Program-made: the position numbers and the translations under genes
Notes under the pieces: generated by a model
What the model was told of the DNA's origin: nothing
The model's input: the letters and a program-made list of their open reading frames with translations, nothing else
Databases searched by the model: none
Part shown: positions 46,190-54,559 of the stretch, one piece after another
Layout of the letters: every line of letters starts with the position of its first letter
Position numbering within the stretch: the first letter of the stretch is position 1
Source: JABDBE01 sp963832245
GTDB taxonomy: Bacteria > Acidobacteriota > Terriglobia > Terriglobales > Acidobacteriaceae
Length of the DNA stretch: 64,000 bases
NCBI GenBank assembly: GCA_963832245.1
Contig: CAWHTG010000002.1
Location: 310,001-374,000 of the forward strand
Direction: 5' to 3'

Positions 46190-47152
46190 TCATCGGCCTT
46201 CCCCCCATTCGCGCTTCTCGCGAGAATTCTTATTTGAGACACGCTTTTGGATGCCATTTTCAGCTTCCAGCAATCGCGCTAGACGGTTTCTGAACTTGGC
46301 CTTTTCAGCCGCCATTCCCGCCAGCTCTGCTTTATGTCCTAAGAGTTGTTCTTCGATAAATCTCGTTACATAATCTGCCTGAAGGCTCTCGGCTTCACGT
46401 CTCGCTGCGAGGTAAAATCGTGCCATTGCCGAATAGATCTGACCGACAACCAGTTGGTCTGAAAATAAAGTCACGGCCAACTCCCTTGTTAGCAGCACGC
46501 TTCTCGGAATCCCCGCTCGGATCCTTAGAAACGACAGGACGGAAGAGCCATCGATATCTGCCCCTTGACTATCATCTTGCCAATCTCGCAAGTCGTCCAG
46601 AATCCGCCAGCCCATGCAGTAGTAACAGGCGAACCGTCTGATAGTACTCACCTTCTGAGGTCGGTTGCTCAAAAACGCTACACCAGCGAGAGTCGGAAAG
46701 ATCAGTGCGACCAAATACCTTGACGTGTTCCGAAGAAAATTCGCTGAAAGTGGATTAGCCGTCCCATGTCGATTTTGATAGAGCGCCCAGCGCTCACCAC
46801 GTCCCCAGTCAGATGTGGATCTCGAGAGGACATACCAAATTGGCGACTCGGCAGAAAACAGCTTCTTTAGTACAACAAAGTACTTTTCCCAGAACCATCC
46901 GGTCAAGTACGTCTGTTGATGCGGAGCAAAACCTGATCCATCCAAGAGATCGTCGCGCGGAGAGGCGCTGAGGCACACGTAAACGAGAGACAGACCCAAT
47001 AAACGTCTTACTTGAACGTCCTCAATACCGAAAGCACGTGCGAACCAGAAAGCTAAATACGGAATCGGCCGGGGGGAAAGATGGTGAGCTGAGCATATAG
47101 GATCCCCATCATGTAAGACCTTGATTCGCTGTGTCACATAATACTGCGTCAC
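46190..47152 (-). CDS. Isoprenoid-synthase-fold enzyme (class I terpenoid type)
   Basis: The 320-residue all-helical product has two Asp-rich motifs, DDLLD at residues 67-71 and DDLRDWQDD at 186-194, arranged as in class I trans-prenyl/terpene synthases that bind diphosphate through Mg2+. The second motif is followed by SSVLSFLRIRAG. The listed GTG start (VTQYYVTQRI) is probably internal: the same frame continues upstream with protein-like sequence (LYTDFAPDVRWIQERIRAET, ETLPAAVQG) to a TGA near 47300, with no ATG/GTG/TTG seen there. The N-terminus is therefore unresolved. It follows a short peptide gene on the same strand, with which it may form a biosynthetic pair. Confidence 0.65.
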   Translation of the reverse strand: MTQYYVTQRIKVLHDGDPICSAHHLSPRPIPYLAFWFARAFGIEDVQVRRLLGLSLVYVCLSASPRDDLLDGSGFAPHQQTYLTGWFWEKYFVVLKKLFSAESPIWYVLSRSTSDWGRGERWALYQNRHGTANPLSANFLRNTSRYLVALIFPTLAGVAFLSNRPQKVSTIRRFACYYCMGWRILDDLRDWQDDSQGADIDGSSVLSFLRIRAGIPRSVLLTRELAVTLFSDQLVVGQIYSAMARFYLAARREAESLQADYVTRFIEEQLLGHKAELAGMAAEKAKFRNRLARLLEAENGIQKRVSNKNSREKREWGEGR

Positions 47153-47395
47153 GCCTTGTACCGCTGCCGGTAACGTCTCGGTCTCCGCACGGATGCGCTC
47201 CTGTATCCACCGAACGTCCGGTGCGAAGTCGGTGTAAAGACTCCCTTCTGATCGTGCCTCGGTTGAGCTGTCGGGCGGGGTAATGACTGTCCTCCTGCAC
47301 TGAGATTGTCAAGACACAATCTTCCGTTCTTGCTCAAGGCCCGTTCGTGTCCAGAAGACAAGAATGACCGCGCGCACACTTAGGAGTCGTAAAGC

Positions 47396-47704
47396 TCAGA
47401 TAACGACGATTCTCTCCTTACAATCACCGCAACTTCCAGTGCCTGCGTCTGCCGGCAATACTGCCCGTTCTCTCGATTTACTAAAAAGACCCGTAGGGAG
47501 GAGAGCGATGTTGGGAAAGCTCTCCAGAAACTCGTGCACAAGCGTCTGAAGCTCTGACTTGGATTCCTCACTGAGCTGGATACCTGCTTCTTCCAATGCG
47601 TGAGCCGGATCTACTAGGAACCGCAGGCGCACGAGAGGATCTGAATTGACCCGCTCCACAAAAGTGCGAAGTTTTCCTTTACGAGGAACTGCCTTTTTAG
47701 GCAT
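47396..47704 (-). CDS. Short Cys-containing peptide with leader-like N-terminus (RiPP precursor candidate)
   Basis: The 102-residue product starts at ATG 47704 behind a very strong AAGGAGGAG site. Residues 1-70 are charged and helical (FVERVNSDPLVRLRFLVDPA, ALEEAGIQLSEESKSELQTL), similar in style to NHLP/Nif11-type leader peptides (an analogy, not a search result). The end is short and different: a proline-containing linker, then GTGSCGDCKERIVVI with two Cys residues. Leader plus Cys-bearing tail, strong translation and a modifying-enzyme-like neighbour 240 bases downstream fit a ribosomal peptide precursor. An ATG at 47749 would ignore the ribosome binding site. Confidence 0.6.
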   Translation of the reverse strand: MPKKAVPRKGKLRTFVERVNSDPLVRLRFLVDPAHALEEAGIQLSEESKSELQTLVHEFLESFPNIALLPTGLFSKSRERAVLPADAGTGSCGDCKERIVVI

Positions 47705-47969
47705 AGCGAATCTCCTCCTTGGCACCGATAAAGAGCACGTATTTTGCATTTTCTGATTGACTGCATCGAGGAGCAGTATGCGTTGTTACCGTGGACTACA
47801 AAAATAAGGATGTCAGTATGCGCAAGCTCCTGATGTGGCTCCGATTGTGCTCCCACGGAAAGGTGAAGTCAAATTCGGGCGCCCTGACCAGCCCGAAAGC
47901 TAGCTAAACACCCCGTGATATTCATTGTCGGTTAACTTCCCACATCGGGACTTATTGGGAGTGACCCTG

Positions 47970-50813
47970 CTACTTCAGCTTGGCGTATTCGGCCTTCGCG
48001 GCGATGAGGATGGGGATGTCGGGGTCGGCATCTTTCCAGAGTGTGAGGAAATCCTGATAGGTTGTGCGGGCCTTCGCGGTATCACGTGATAGCGTGTAAG
48101 CGCGGGCGAGGCCGAGATGGGCGAGCGCGAAGAGGGGGTTGTTCGCCACCAGCGTGCGATGGTCGAGAAATTTCTGAAACTCTGCTGCCGCTTCGGTGCC
48201 TTCATGAAGAAGCAGATACGCCTGCCCGCGCACATAGGGAGGATAAAGCAGAGCCCCAAATTCGAGGTTCGATACCAAGCCTAGCTCATACGGAGCTGCG
48301 GCCTTGAGAAACTCGATGGCATTGGAAGGGTCACTTCGATTGATTTCAACGCTTGCTCGGATGGTGGGCAGCCAATAGCCGCTGATGACACTATCCAACG
48401 GGAACTGCTTTTGCAACTCGTCTGCCACTCTCTCTGCTCGTGTCGAATCGCCCGCCCGCGCTAAAGCCAGAGCCGCCAGAATCTGCACGTTTCGGGTCGA
48501 CGCCTTGGTCGCCGCGGATGTACTCTGTTCGTGAGCGCGTGCCAAATTGCCAAACTCTGCTTCGCGTAGGGCCGCATTCATCTCCCACAGAACCGCGGTC
48601 TCCCTCTGGGCGTTCCGTTGAGCGGATTCAACCGCGCGCTGGGAGAATTCCTGGGCTTTTCTGAGACGCCCGGAGAACGCCGCGGTGTCAGACTGGTAGG
48701 AAAAGAGGACATCTGCCCATCCTAGCTTGTTGGCAGCCCAATTCGCTTGGCGTTCCATCTCCACCGTGTCACGCTGAAGGAATGCAAGCCCATAAAGATA
48801 GGCGTGCAGGCCCTCGTAGTCGGGGTTGCGCCTGATAGCCTCCTGGTACGTGGCTCGTGCTTCGTCTAGGCGATTCAGGAGAGCGTAGAACTGTATGAGG
48901 TTGCTGCCACAGATGGCATCGTCGGGGGCAAGGCCGAGACACTTCTTGGTTTCTGCGACCGCTTTCTCATATTGTCCCAACATACTGTAGCTAGCCCCTG
49001 AGCTGAGGTGAGGGACGGTATCCCTCGGATAGGCCTGGGCCCACATCTCGCTGACCTGGATGCTGTTCTCCACCTCCCCGGTGGCAATAAGGTAGTATTG
49101 AGAGGTGATGAAGAACTTCTCTGATTCTGTCACACGGTCCCGCAGCTGGAACGCCTTACGGAGGTACTCGATGGACTTGCTCTGCTCTCCAAGAATTCCG
49201 TACATCGCTCCAAGATAGCCGTAAGCCATCGCAAAGTTAGGGTCCAGTTCAATCGCTTGCCTAAAGAATGGAATCGCCTGAACCTCTCCGTTTTCGTTCC
49301 AGTTTCTTATGCCTAGGCTGTAGGCTCTTAGGGCTTTGAACGAAGGCGTTGTGGCTTGCTCGATGGGCGTATCGAATCTCTGGACCGAACTGAGTGATTC
49401 GCCGAGTTCGGTGCGCAGTTTCGTGGCCGCGTTGCCCAACGAATCAAGAACTTTTTCCTTCCCTACCGCCTGCACCTGCTTCAGAGCGAGCGTGTCGCCG
49501 CTCTGACAATTCACGGCCTTTAAGCTGAGCACAAACTCGTTCCCGATGTTTGCGATTGAGCCCGCGATGTACGCTTTACTCCCCGCGCGCTGACAGACCT
49601 CACGGGCGATGACAGGCGTGAGCGGCGTGCTCGTTGGCCGCGTCATTAGCCGGAGCGTAGCGCCGATCCTCTCGTCCGACAGGACATTGAGGAATGGTGA
49701 TTGGCGCAATGAGACGGTGAGGGCCTGCTTGAGTGTGTCGTCGAAGACTGCGTCGCCTGTGGAATTGGCGAAGTCGGTCAGCACGATGGTATCCGTCTTG
49801 CTAAGGGCGTGGGCCTTGCGGCTGTGCAGGAAAAGCACACCTGCACCGAGCGCAGTGGCCAGAATTGCGGCCGAAGCGAAAGCCCACAGCCGCCTCTTTC
49901 GCGCGACGGGTTCGGTCGCAAACTCTGGACGCGATACACTTCCACGGCCAGATTCCGTGTCGCGCTTCAGCCGCTGCAAGTCGGTTCGGATTTCAGCGGC
50001 GCTCTGGTATCGCAGCTTCCGGTCTTTCTCCAGCGCCTTCTTAATGACTTCTTCGAGCTTTGTAGGAAGGTCGGGATTAAGTTGGGAGGGCGCAACTGGT
50101 CTGCGATTCAGTATCGCTTCCGCGATTACGCCAGAGGTTTCGCCCCGGAAGGGCAGAACGCCTGTCACCATCTCGTAGAGCACGACACCGTAGGAAAACA
50201 AATCCGTGCGTGCATCTAGCTCTTTGCCCCGCACCTGTTCCGGTGACATGTACGAGATTGTGCCAATCGCCGCGCCCGGTCGAGTAAGCTGTTCCAGCTG
50301 GCTGACTGTGGGCATTGCCGAAAGATTCACGGCATCACCCGCTGGCGCCAGTTTCGCTAAGCCGAAATCCAGAAGCTTGGTGTGTCCGCGCTTGGTAACA
50401 AAAATGTTGGCGGGCTTGATGTCTCGGTGGACGATTCCTTTGGAATGGGCCGCTTCAAGTGCGTCCGCTATCTCGATTCCCCAATCCAGCACTTGCTCAA
50501 GCGGCAGCGGCCTCCCTCCGACCCGATGCTTCAGCGTTGCTCCGTCCAGATACTCCATGACCAGGAATGGCCGCCCATCCTCCTGACCGATTTCATAAAT
50601 CGTGCAGATGTTGGGATGATTGAGAGCCGAGGCGGCGCGGGCTTCGCGCTGAAAGCGTTCCAGGGCTTGGCGGTCATCTCCCAATTCATCGGGCAGGAGT
50701 TTCAACGCAACGGGGCGATTTAATTGGGAATCCTCAGCCTTGTACACCACACCCATCCCACCACCGCCGAGCTTCCCGAGGATGCGGTAATGCGAGATGG
50801 TTTGGCCAATCAT
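47970..50813 (-). CDS. Ser/Thr protein kinase with TPR tail
   Basis: This is a 947-residue membrane kinase, paralogous to the kinase half of the gene at 12072 (shared start MIGQTISHYRI). Residues 8-275 have LGGGGMGVVYKAED, VALKLL, GIVHRDIKPANIF, LLDFGLAKLA and MSPEQVRGKELDARTDLFSY. A membrane helix (LWAFASAAILATALGAGVLF) near residue 320 is followed by a TolB-like segment (TIVLTDFANSTGDAVFDDTL) and TPRs up to the C-terminus. There is no cyclase domain. The extracytoplasmic TPRs probably sense or bind proteins; the substrates are unknown. Confidence 0.93.
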   Translation of the reverse strand: MIGQTISHYRILGKLGGGGMGVVYKAEDSQLNRPVALKLLPDELGDDRQALERFQREARAASALNHPNICTIYEIGQEDGRPFLVMEYLDGATLKHRVGGRPLPLEQVLDWGIEIADALEAAHSKGIVHRDIKPANIFVTKRGHTKLLDFGLAKLAPAGDAVNLSAMPTVSQLEQLTRPGAAIGTISYMSPEQVRGKELDARTDLFSYGVVLYEMVTGVLPFRGETSGVIAEAILNRRPVAPSQLNPDLPTKLEEVIKKALEKDRKLRYQSAAEIRTDLQRLKRDTESGRGSVSRPEFATEPVARKRRLWAFASAAILATALGAGVLFLHSRKAHALSKTDTIVLTDFANSTGDAVFDDTLKQALTVSLRQSPFLNVLSDERIGATLRLMTRPTSTPLTPVIAREVCQRAGSKAYIAGSIANIGNEFVLSLKAVNCQSGDTLALKQVQAVGKEKVLDSLGNAATKLRTELGESLSSVQRFDTPIEQATTPSFKALRAYSLGIRNWNENGEVQAIPFFRQAIELDPNFAMAYGYLGAMYGILGEQSKSIEYLRKAFQLRDRVTESEKFFITSQYYLIATGEVENSIQVSEMWAQAYPRDTVPHLSSGASYSMLGQYEKAVAETKKCLGLAPDDAICGSNLIQFYALLNRLDEARATYQEAIRRNPDYEGLHAYLYGLAFLQRDTVEMERQANWAANKLGWADVLFSYQSDTAAFSGRLRKAQEFSQRAVESAQRNAQRETAVLWEMNAALREAEFGNLARAHEQSTSAATKASTRNVQILAALALARAGDSTRAERVADELQKQFPLDSVISGYWLPTIRASVEINRSDPSNAIEFLKAAAPYELGLVSNLEFGALLYPPYVRGQAYLLLHEGTEAAAEFQKFLDHRTLVANNPLFALAHLGLARAYTLSRDTAKARTTYQDFLTLWKDADPDIPILIAAKAEYAKLK

Positions 50814-51279
50814 GGCTGAAGAGGGATTCTTTGCGATGCATGTTAGGCTGCGCCAAGAGGCAAGTCAACATGGGCGAACCTGATGGTTGTACTCCACGGG
50901 AACTATTTTCAGACTTTCAACCCCTCGGGCATCAACAATCTTAGCTGCGATCCCGCTGTGCTTGCCCAACTTGAAAATAATGACATTGCGCCTCGATAGG
51001 CCTCGATAAGTTTTTAATAGATCCCCGCTCGATCCCAATGAAATTGCGCTGTAGTAAAACTGTAGTAGTTCCATGTTCATAACCGAGCAGATCGGGTCAA
51101 AACGGAGCAAATTAAGTTGCTGGTAAGTGGTTGAAGAATCAGTTAGAGTAGAGAATTTTCAGAACGGTTCAGAACTGGCTGGTGAACTCAGAATCCGCCG
51201 GGCTTCGGCCCTTGGCGGTTCGATTCTCCTTCCAGATGTGGTAGATACTAACTAACCTAATCGTATTTAGGAGACTTCA
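50814..51279. other. 465-bp stretch with 118-nt repeat copy B
   Basis: No gene is supported. It contains copy B of the 118-nt element (51082-51199) and the tRNA-Leu-like sequence that follows it. Confidence 0.5.
51082..51199 (+). repeat. 118-nt element, copy B
   Basis: The best copy: ungapped alignment to copy A. Its last bases (CTCAGAATCCGCC) and the following CGGGCTTCGGCCC hairpin and GGCGGTTCGATTC look like the anticodon loop, long variable arm and T arm of a tRNA-Leu(CAG), without a 5' half. Confidence 0.7.
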
Positions 51280-52022
51280 ATGGCTCTAATGAAGACTTCC
51301 AATCCAGCGTTGTCAGGCGATGCGTTTCGTGTGGAAGGTGCAGTGTTCGGCGACAGCATGACCATCTCCGGCACGGTTAACAAGACTGGGATTTTGTTGA
51401 TCTGCGTCGTGGCCAGCGCAGCATGGAGTTGGAATCTATTCACACGCTCTCCTCAGATTGCGCTGCCACTGCTCGCTGTCGGAGGCGTTGGGGGTTTTAT
51501 TGTTGCGCTGGTAACCGTATTCAAGAAGCCTTGGTCCCCGGTGACTGCGCCAATGTATGCACTGCTGGAAGGCTTGGTACTGGGGAGCGCCTCCGCCATG
51601 CTGGAGATGCGGTTTCCTGGCATCGCCGAGCAAGCAGTTGGCTTGACGTTTGGCACGCTGGTGGCATTACTGCTCGCCTATCGGTCCGGGATCATCCGCG
51701 CCACTGAGAGATTCAAGATGGGGATCGTGGCGGCGACGGGCGGAATTTTCGTCTTCTATCTATTGCAGTTTGTGGTCGGTTTCTTCGGCGTTCACTTCGC
51801 GGCCATAAATGGTTCGGGCATGATCGGATCGGTTTCAGTATCGTAGTGGTGATTGTTGCCGCACTCAACCTGGTGGTGGATTTCGATCTTATCGAGAGTG
51901 CCGCCCGCGCCGGCGCCCCAAAGTACATGGAATGGTATGGCGGCTTCGCTTTGATGGTCACTCTCATTTGGCTGTATTTGGAAATACTGCGACTGCTCTC
52001 CAAGATCCGCAGCCGAGACTAA
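51280..52022 (+). pseudogene. Bax inhibitor-1/YccA-like membrane protein, frameshifted
   Basis: The first 182 codons encode a typical YccA/BI-1 protein with six hydrophobic helices (for example GILLICVVASAAWSWNLFT, AMYALLEGLVLGSASAML). Near 51828 the frame breaks after INGSGMIG; in the +2 frame the sequence continues as GFSIVVVIVAALNLVVDFDL and IESAARAGAPKYMEWYGGFA to a TAA at 52020. One inserted base between GGA and TCGG would restore a protein of about 247 residues, the usual length. It is either a recent inactivating deletion or a sequencing error. Confidence 0.75.
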
Positions 52023-52063
52023 GCGTCGAAGCTGGGGCAGCGAGCGAAGCACTTTCCTTTTTT

Positions 52064-52085
52064 ATTGCAAGTTTTATTGCAAGTT
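52064..52085 (+). repeat. Paired ATTGCAAG motif before the distal tRNA repeat
   Basis: ATTGCAAGTTTTATTGCAAG; similar doublets are at 17702 and 35752. It lies 90 bases inside the far island end. Confidence 0.4.
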
Positions 52086-52175
52086 CGGCCCCACCTGAGA
52101 GCGCTTCTGCCCACCTGAGAGCCCCGAGCGTGCTACTATGCTATTGAAAACGACCGAGCACGCTGCTTATTATCT

Positions 52176-52222
52176 GATTTCTAATCCGAGGGTTGCAGGT
52201 TCGATTCCTGCCGCGCCTACCA
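52176..52222 (+). repeat. attR-like direct repeat (tRNA-Arg 3' half)
   Basis: A 47-bp exact copy of 17617-17663. The 5' half of the tRNA is absent, so it cannot be a functional gene. Confidence 0.8.
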
Positions 52223-52285
52223 TATTTTCTGTAGTTTAGGCACCGATCTCATTTCGTTTCATTGCGAGTTCAAGGACATGGACCC

Positions 52286-52846
52286 GTGACCACGCGTCAC
52301 CCCAAGGTTCGCACTCAACTCGGACGAGCCGCCGTCCAGGTCTTTGCCGCCAATGATCGCACGAACCAGGTTCTCATCGAACATCTAGACCCTACCGTCT
52401 GGAGAGCCAAACCGCCCGGCAAGGTGCGCACTATCGCGGCGATCTTCACGCACATGCACAATGTCCGCACCAAGTGGGTCAGGCTTACAGCTCCGCACCT
52501 GAAGGTTCCGCGACAGCTCGACCGCGCGCACTGCACGCCGCAGCAGGCTCGCGCGGGATTGGCCGAGAGCGCCGCTCGCTGCGCGGAGATGCTTGCTGAA
52601 GGGCTCGGCGGTTCCGGGGGCCGGGTCGAGAAGTTTCGCCGAGACGGCTGGGCTCGACCTTGGCCGCTGGGCGTGGAGATGCTGTGCTACATGCTTTCTC
52701 ACGAAGCGCACCATCGCGGGCAGGTGTGTATGCTCGCGCATCAGCTCGGATTCCCCTTGCCGAAAGAGGTGATGTCCGGAATGTGGAATTGGGAAAAGTT
52801 GTGGAACGAGATCGGGGCGCCTAGCGGCCCCGGCTACAATCCTTAG
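52286..52846 (+). CDS. DinB-family protein
   Basis: This is a four-helix-bundle protein of the DinB/YfiT type, about 186 residues. Metal-site His residues are at the expected places: IFTHMHNVRTKW in helix 2 and LSHEAHHRGQVCMLAHQLG in helix 4. GTG 52286 is chosen as start because the frame above it runs into the tRNA-repeat flank. DinB-like enzymes often use low-molecular-weight thiols or are uncharacterised transferases. It lies just outside the island. Confidence 0.82.
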   Translation: MTTRHPKVRTQLGRAAVQVFAANDRTNQVLIEHLDPTVWRAKPPGKVRTIAAIFTHMHNVRTKWVRLTAPHLKVPRQLDRAHCTPQQARAGLAESAARCAEMLAEGLGGSGGRVEKFRRDGWARPWPLGVEMLCYMLSHEAHHRGQVCMLAHQLGFPLPKEVMSGMWNWEKLWNEIGAPSGPGYNP

Positions 52847-52877
52847 GGAATCCGTCCCTGTACTGTTAGGTCCGTTT

Positions 52878-53411
52878 CTAGTTCACACCGTTTTTCGGGT
52901 CCCAGGAGCCCTGCTCCTTGCGGACGTAGATGATCTGGCCGATGTGGTACGCATTGTGGCTGCTGATGTGAGTAAAAACCTGGGCCGAGTCTTTCAACTT
53001 TCCTTCGTCGGCAGTTTCCACCCATTTTTCCAGATCGTTCATGACTTCGTCGAACTGTTTCACCGTCTCATTCCAAGTCTTACTGTCAAATTTGTCAAAG
53101 GTCTCGTCGTTGTCTCCGCCGAATTTTTCCAGACTCTCTCCTTTGAGTCTGGCGAGGTTGCGCCGGTTCCAGAACACCAGATGGTAGGTCAACTGGCCGA
53201 CCGAGTGATTCCCTTTGCCATCGGTCCAGTTTGCCTGCTCGGCGGTCAAACCCTTGACGGCCGTATTCGCGGGGACAAACCATTCCGCGTTGGTGTGCGT
53301 CGATCGCAGCTCCGCCAGCAATACGTCTCGCAGAGTCGTAGGTTTCTTGTCTTGCGCGTGAACAGGAACAGCCAACAGCAACAGCAGAAAAATCGATGTG
53401 TGTTTCATCAT
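52878..53411 (-). CDS. Exported DinB-like protein
   Basis: The 177-residue product has a Sec signal (HTSIFLLLLLAVPVHAQ) and a DinB four-helix bundle with His residues in VGQLTYHLVFWNRRNL and ISSHNAYHIGQIIYVRKEQG. Export of a DinB-fold protein is uncommon but seen in this phylum. It is convergent with the cytoplasmic DinB gene. Confidence 0.82.
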   Translation of the reverse strand: MMKHTSIFLLLLLAVPVHAQDKKPTTLRDVLLAELRSTHTNAEWFVPANTAVKGLTAEQANWTDGKGNHSVGQLTYHLVFWNRRNLARLKGESLEKFGGDNDETFDKFDSKTWNETVKQFDEVMNDLEKWVETADEGKLKDSAQVFTHISSHNAYHIGQIIYVRKEQGSWDPKNGVN

Positions 53412-53432
53412 TCGAGAATTCCTCCGCCGATA

Positions 53433-54374
53433 TTAGACGTGTCTGCCATCGGAATGGCTCTGGATAAAACTGGATAGGCCTACGGGATCGCGAAAAGCTT
53501 CTGTGCCTCCGGGCTTGATCACCGAGTACGCGGCTGCAAGGTTGGCGAAGGCCAGACAGTCCTGCAGGGGCGTGCCCAGCAAATACGAGTGAATGAAACC
53601 GGCATCAAATGTGTCTCCGGCGCCGATGTCGTCAACCATCTGAACTGGCGGTGGGGCCAGGCTCCACTGCTCATCGCCGCTGCGGCATATGGCGTCTTTG
53701 GAGCCGCGTTTCACAACCACAATTTTCGAGAGTCCCGCCAAGAGATGGAGCGCCTCTGAAAGATCGTCCGTGTGGGCGATGTTTTTCGCCTCGCGCTCAT
53801 TGGGCAGAAAGACGTCGACGTATTTGAGGACTTCGAGCAGATCTGGTGCCCACTGATTTTCCGGATCATCATTGGTGTCCAGGGAGGTCGTGAGTCCAGC
53901 TTCCTTGGCTTGCTGAAACAAATTAAGGATTTGCGGGCGGAGAGCTCGGTGCAAGTAGAAAGAGGAAAGATGAAAATGGCGGGCGGTGCGAAGGTAATCG
54001 ATATCGATATCGGAATACTGCATTTCAAACATGGTTCCGGGATAGGTGAGCATATATCGGTGCCGGGCGTAAGGCAGCACGACGGTCAGCCCGGTGGACG
54101 TATTTCCCGTGGCTTGCTTTATATGGCTGATATCGACGCCCGCCGAGGACAACCGCTCCGCAGCCATCTTCCCGAGAGGATCACTCCCGATTTTCGATAT
54201 GAATCCTACCCGCGTGCCCAGCACGCATAAGTTGTGGGCAAAGATTCCCGATGAGCTTCCGAGGGTGAATGCCATATTGTTAGCCAGATGCTCGCGGTCC
54301 AGGATCAGATCCTCGGGTAGTCCGTAGAGGATGAGATCCAGGTTGAGCTCACCGACGACGCAGACTTCAATCAT
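53433..54374 (-). CDS. PfkB-family sugar kinase
   Basis: This is a ribokinase-fold kinase of about 313 residues. The start at ATG 54374 (MIEVCVVGELNLDLIL) is normal for the family; ATG 54389 adds five residues. The substrate-binding GG-type motif is GSSSGIFAHNLCVLG, and the catalytic Asp motif is DDIGAGDTFDAGF. Near a GatZ/KbaZ gene and an AgaR-like repressor, the best guess for the substrate is tagatose 6-phosphate, giving tagatose 1,6-bisphosphate. This is inference from context; other phospho-sugars are possible. Confidence 0.85.
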   Translation of the reverse strand: MIEVCVVGELNLDLILYGLPEDLILDREHLANNMAFTLGSSSGIFAHNLCVLGTRVGFISKIGSDPLGKMAAERLSSAGVDISHIKQATGNTSTGLTVVLPYARHRYMLTYPGTMFEMQYSDIDIDYLRTARHFHLSSFYLHRALRPQILNLFQQAKEAGLTTSLDTNDDPENQWAPDLLEVLKYVDVFLPNEREAKNIAHTDDLSEALHLLAGLSKIVVVKRGSKDAICRSGDEQWSLAPPPVQMVDDIGAGDTFDAGFIHSYLLGTPLQDCLAFANLAAAYSVIKPGGTEAFRDPVGLSSFIQSHSDGRHV

Positions 54375-54476
54375 TCGAACGGTCCTCACTTCATTGGGTG
54401 TTGAGCTTCGGTCAGGAACGAATGCCGATATACTTTACTACGCGGCTGATGGCGCCGTGGTGAGCTATAAGCGTAC

Positions 54477-54516
54477 CTTTCGTATGCTTGCGTTTCATAA
54501 CTGTTAGTTTCGTCTT
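54477..54516. promoter_or_regulatory. AgaR-like operator between sugar kinase and repressor genes
   Basis: TTTCGT occurs at 54478 and 54508 with GTTTCAT between them, in the gap between the divergent genes. It resembles the TTTCRTTTYRTTT repeats bound by E. coli AgaR, as I recall them. Confidence 0.5.
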
Positions 54517-54559
54517 CCCTCAGTGTCAAGCGTAAAATACCGTCTGACTGGAATAGGAT

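Larger units (their letters stand above)
17617..52222. mobile_element. Putative 34.6-kb genomic island bounded by tRNA-Arg direct repeats
   Basis: The 3' 47 bases of tRNA-Arg(UCU), anticodon loop to CCA, are repeated without mismatch at 52176-52222, in the same orientation. This is the geometry left by tyrosine-recombinase integration into a tRNA gene (attL at the intact tRNA, attR at the far end). The interval is rich in accessory cargo: RHS toxin, immunity candidate, SagB oxidoreductase, XRE/nuclease pair, peptide-isoprenoid pair and decayed genes. No integrase or conjugation gene is visible, so the element would be immobile. It may be a stack of several insertions, and the presence of an sdh operon is unusual for an island. 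Confidence 0.6.
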
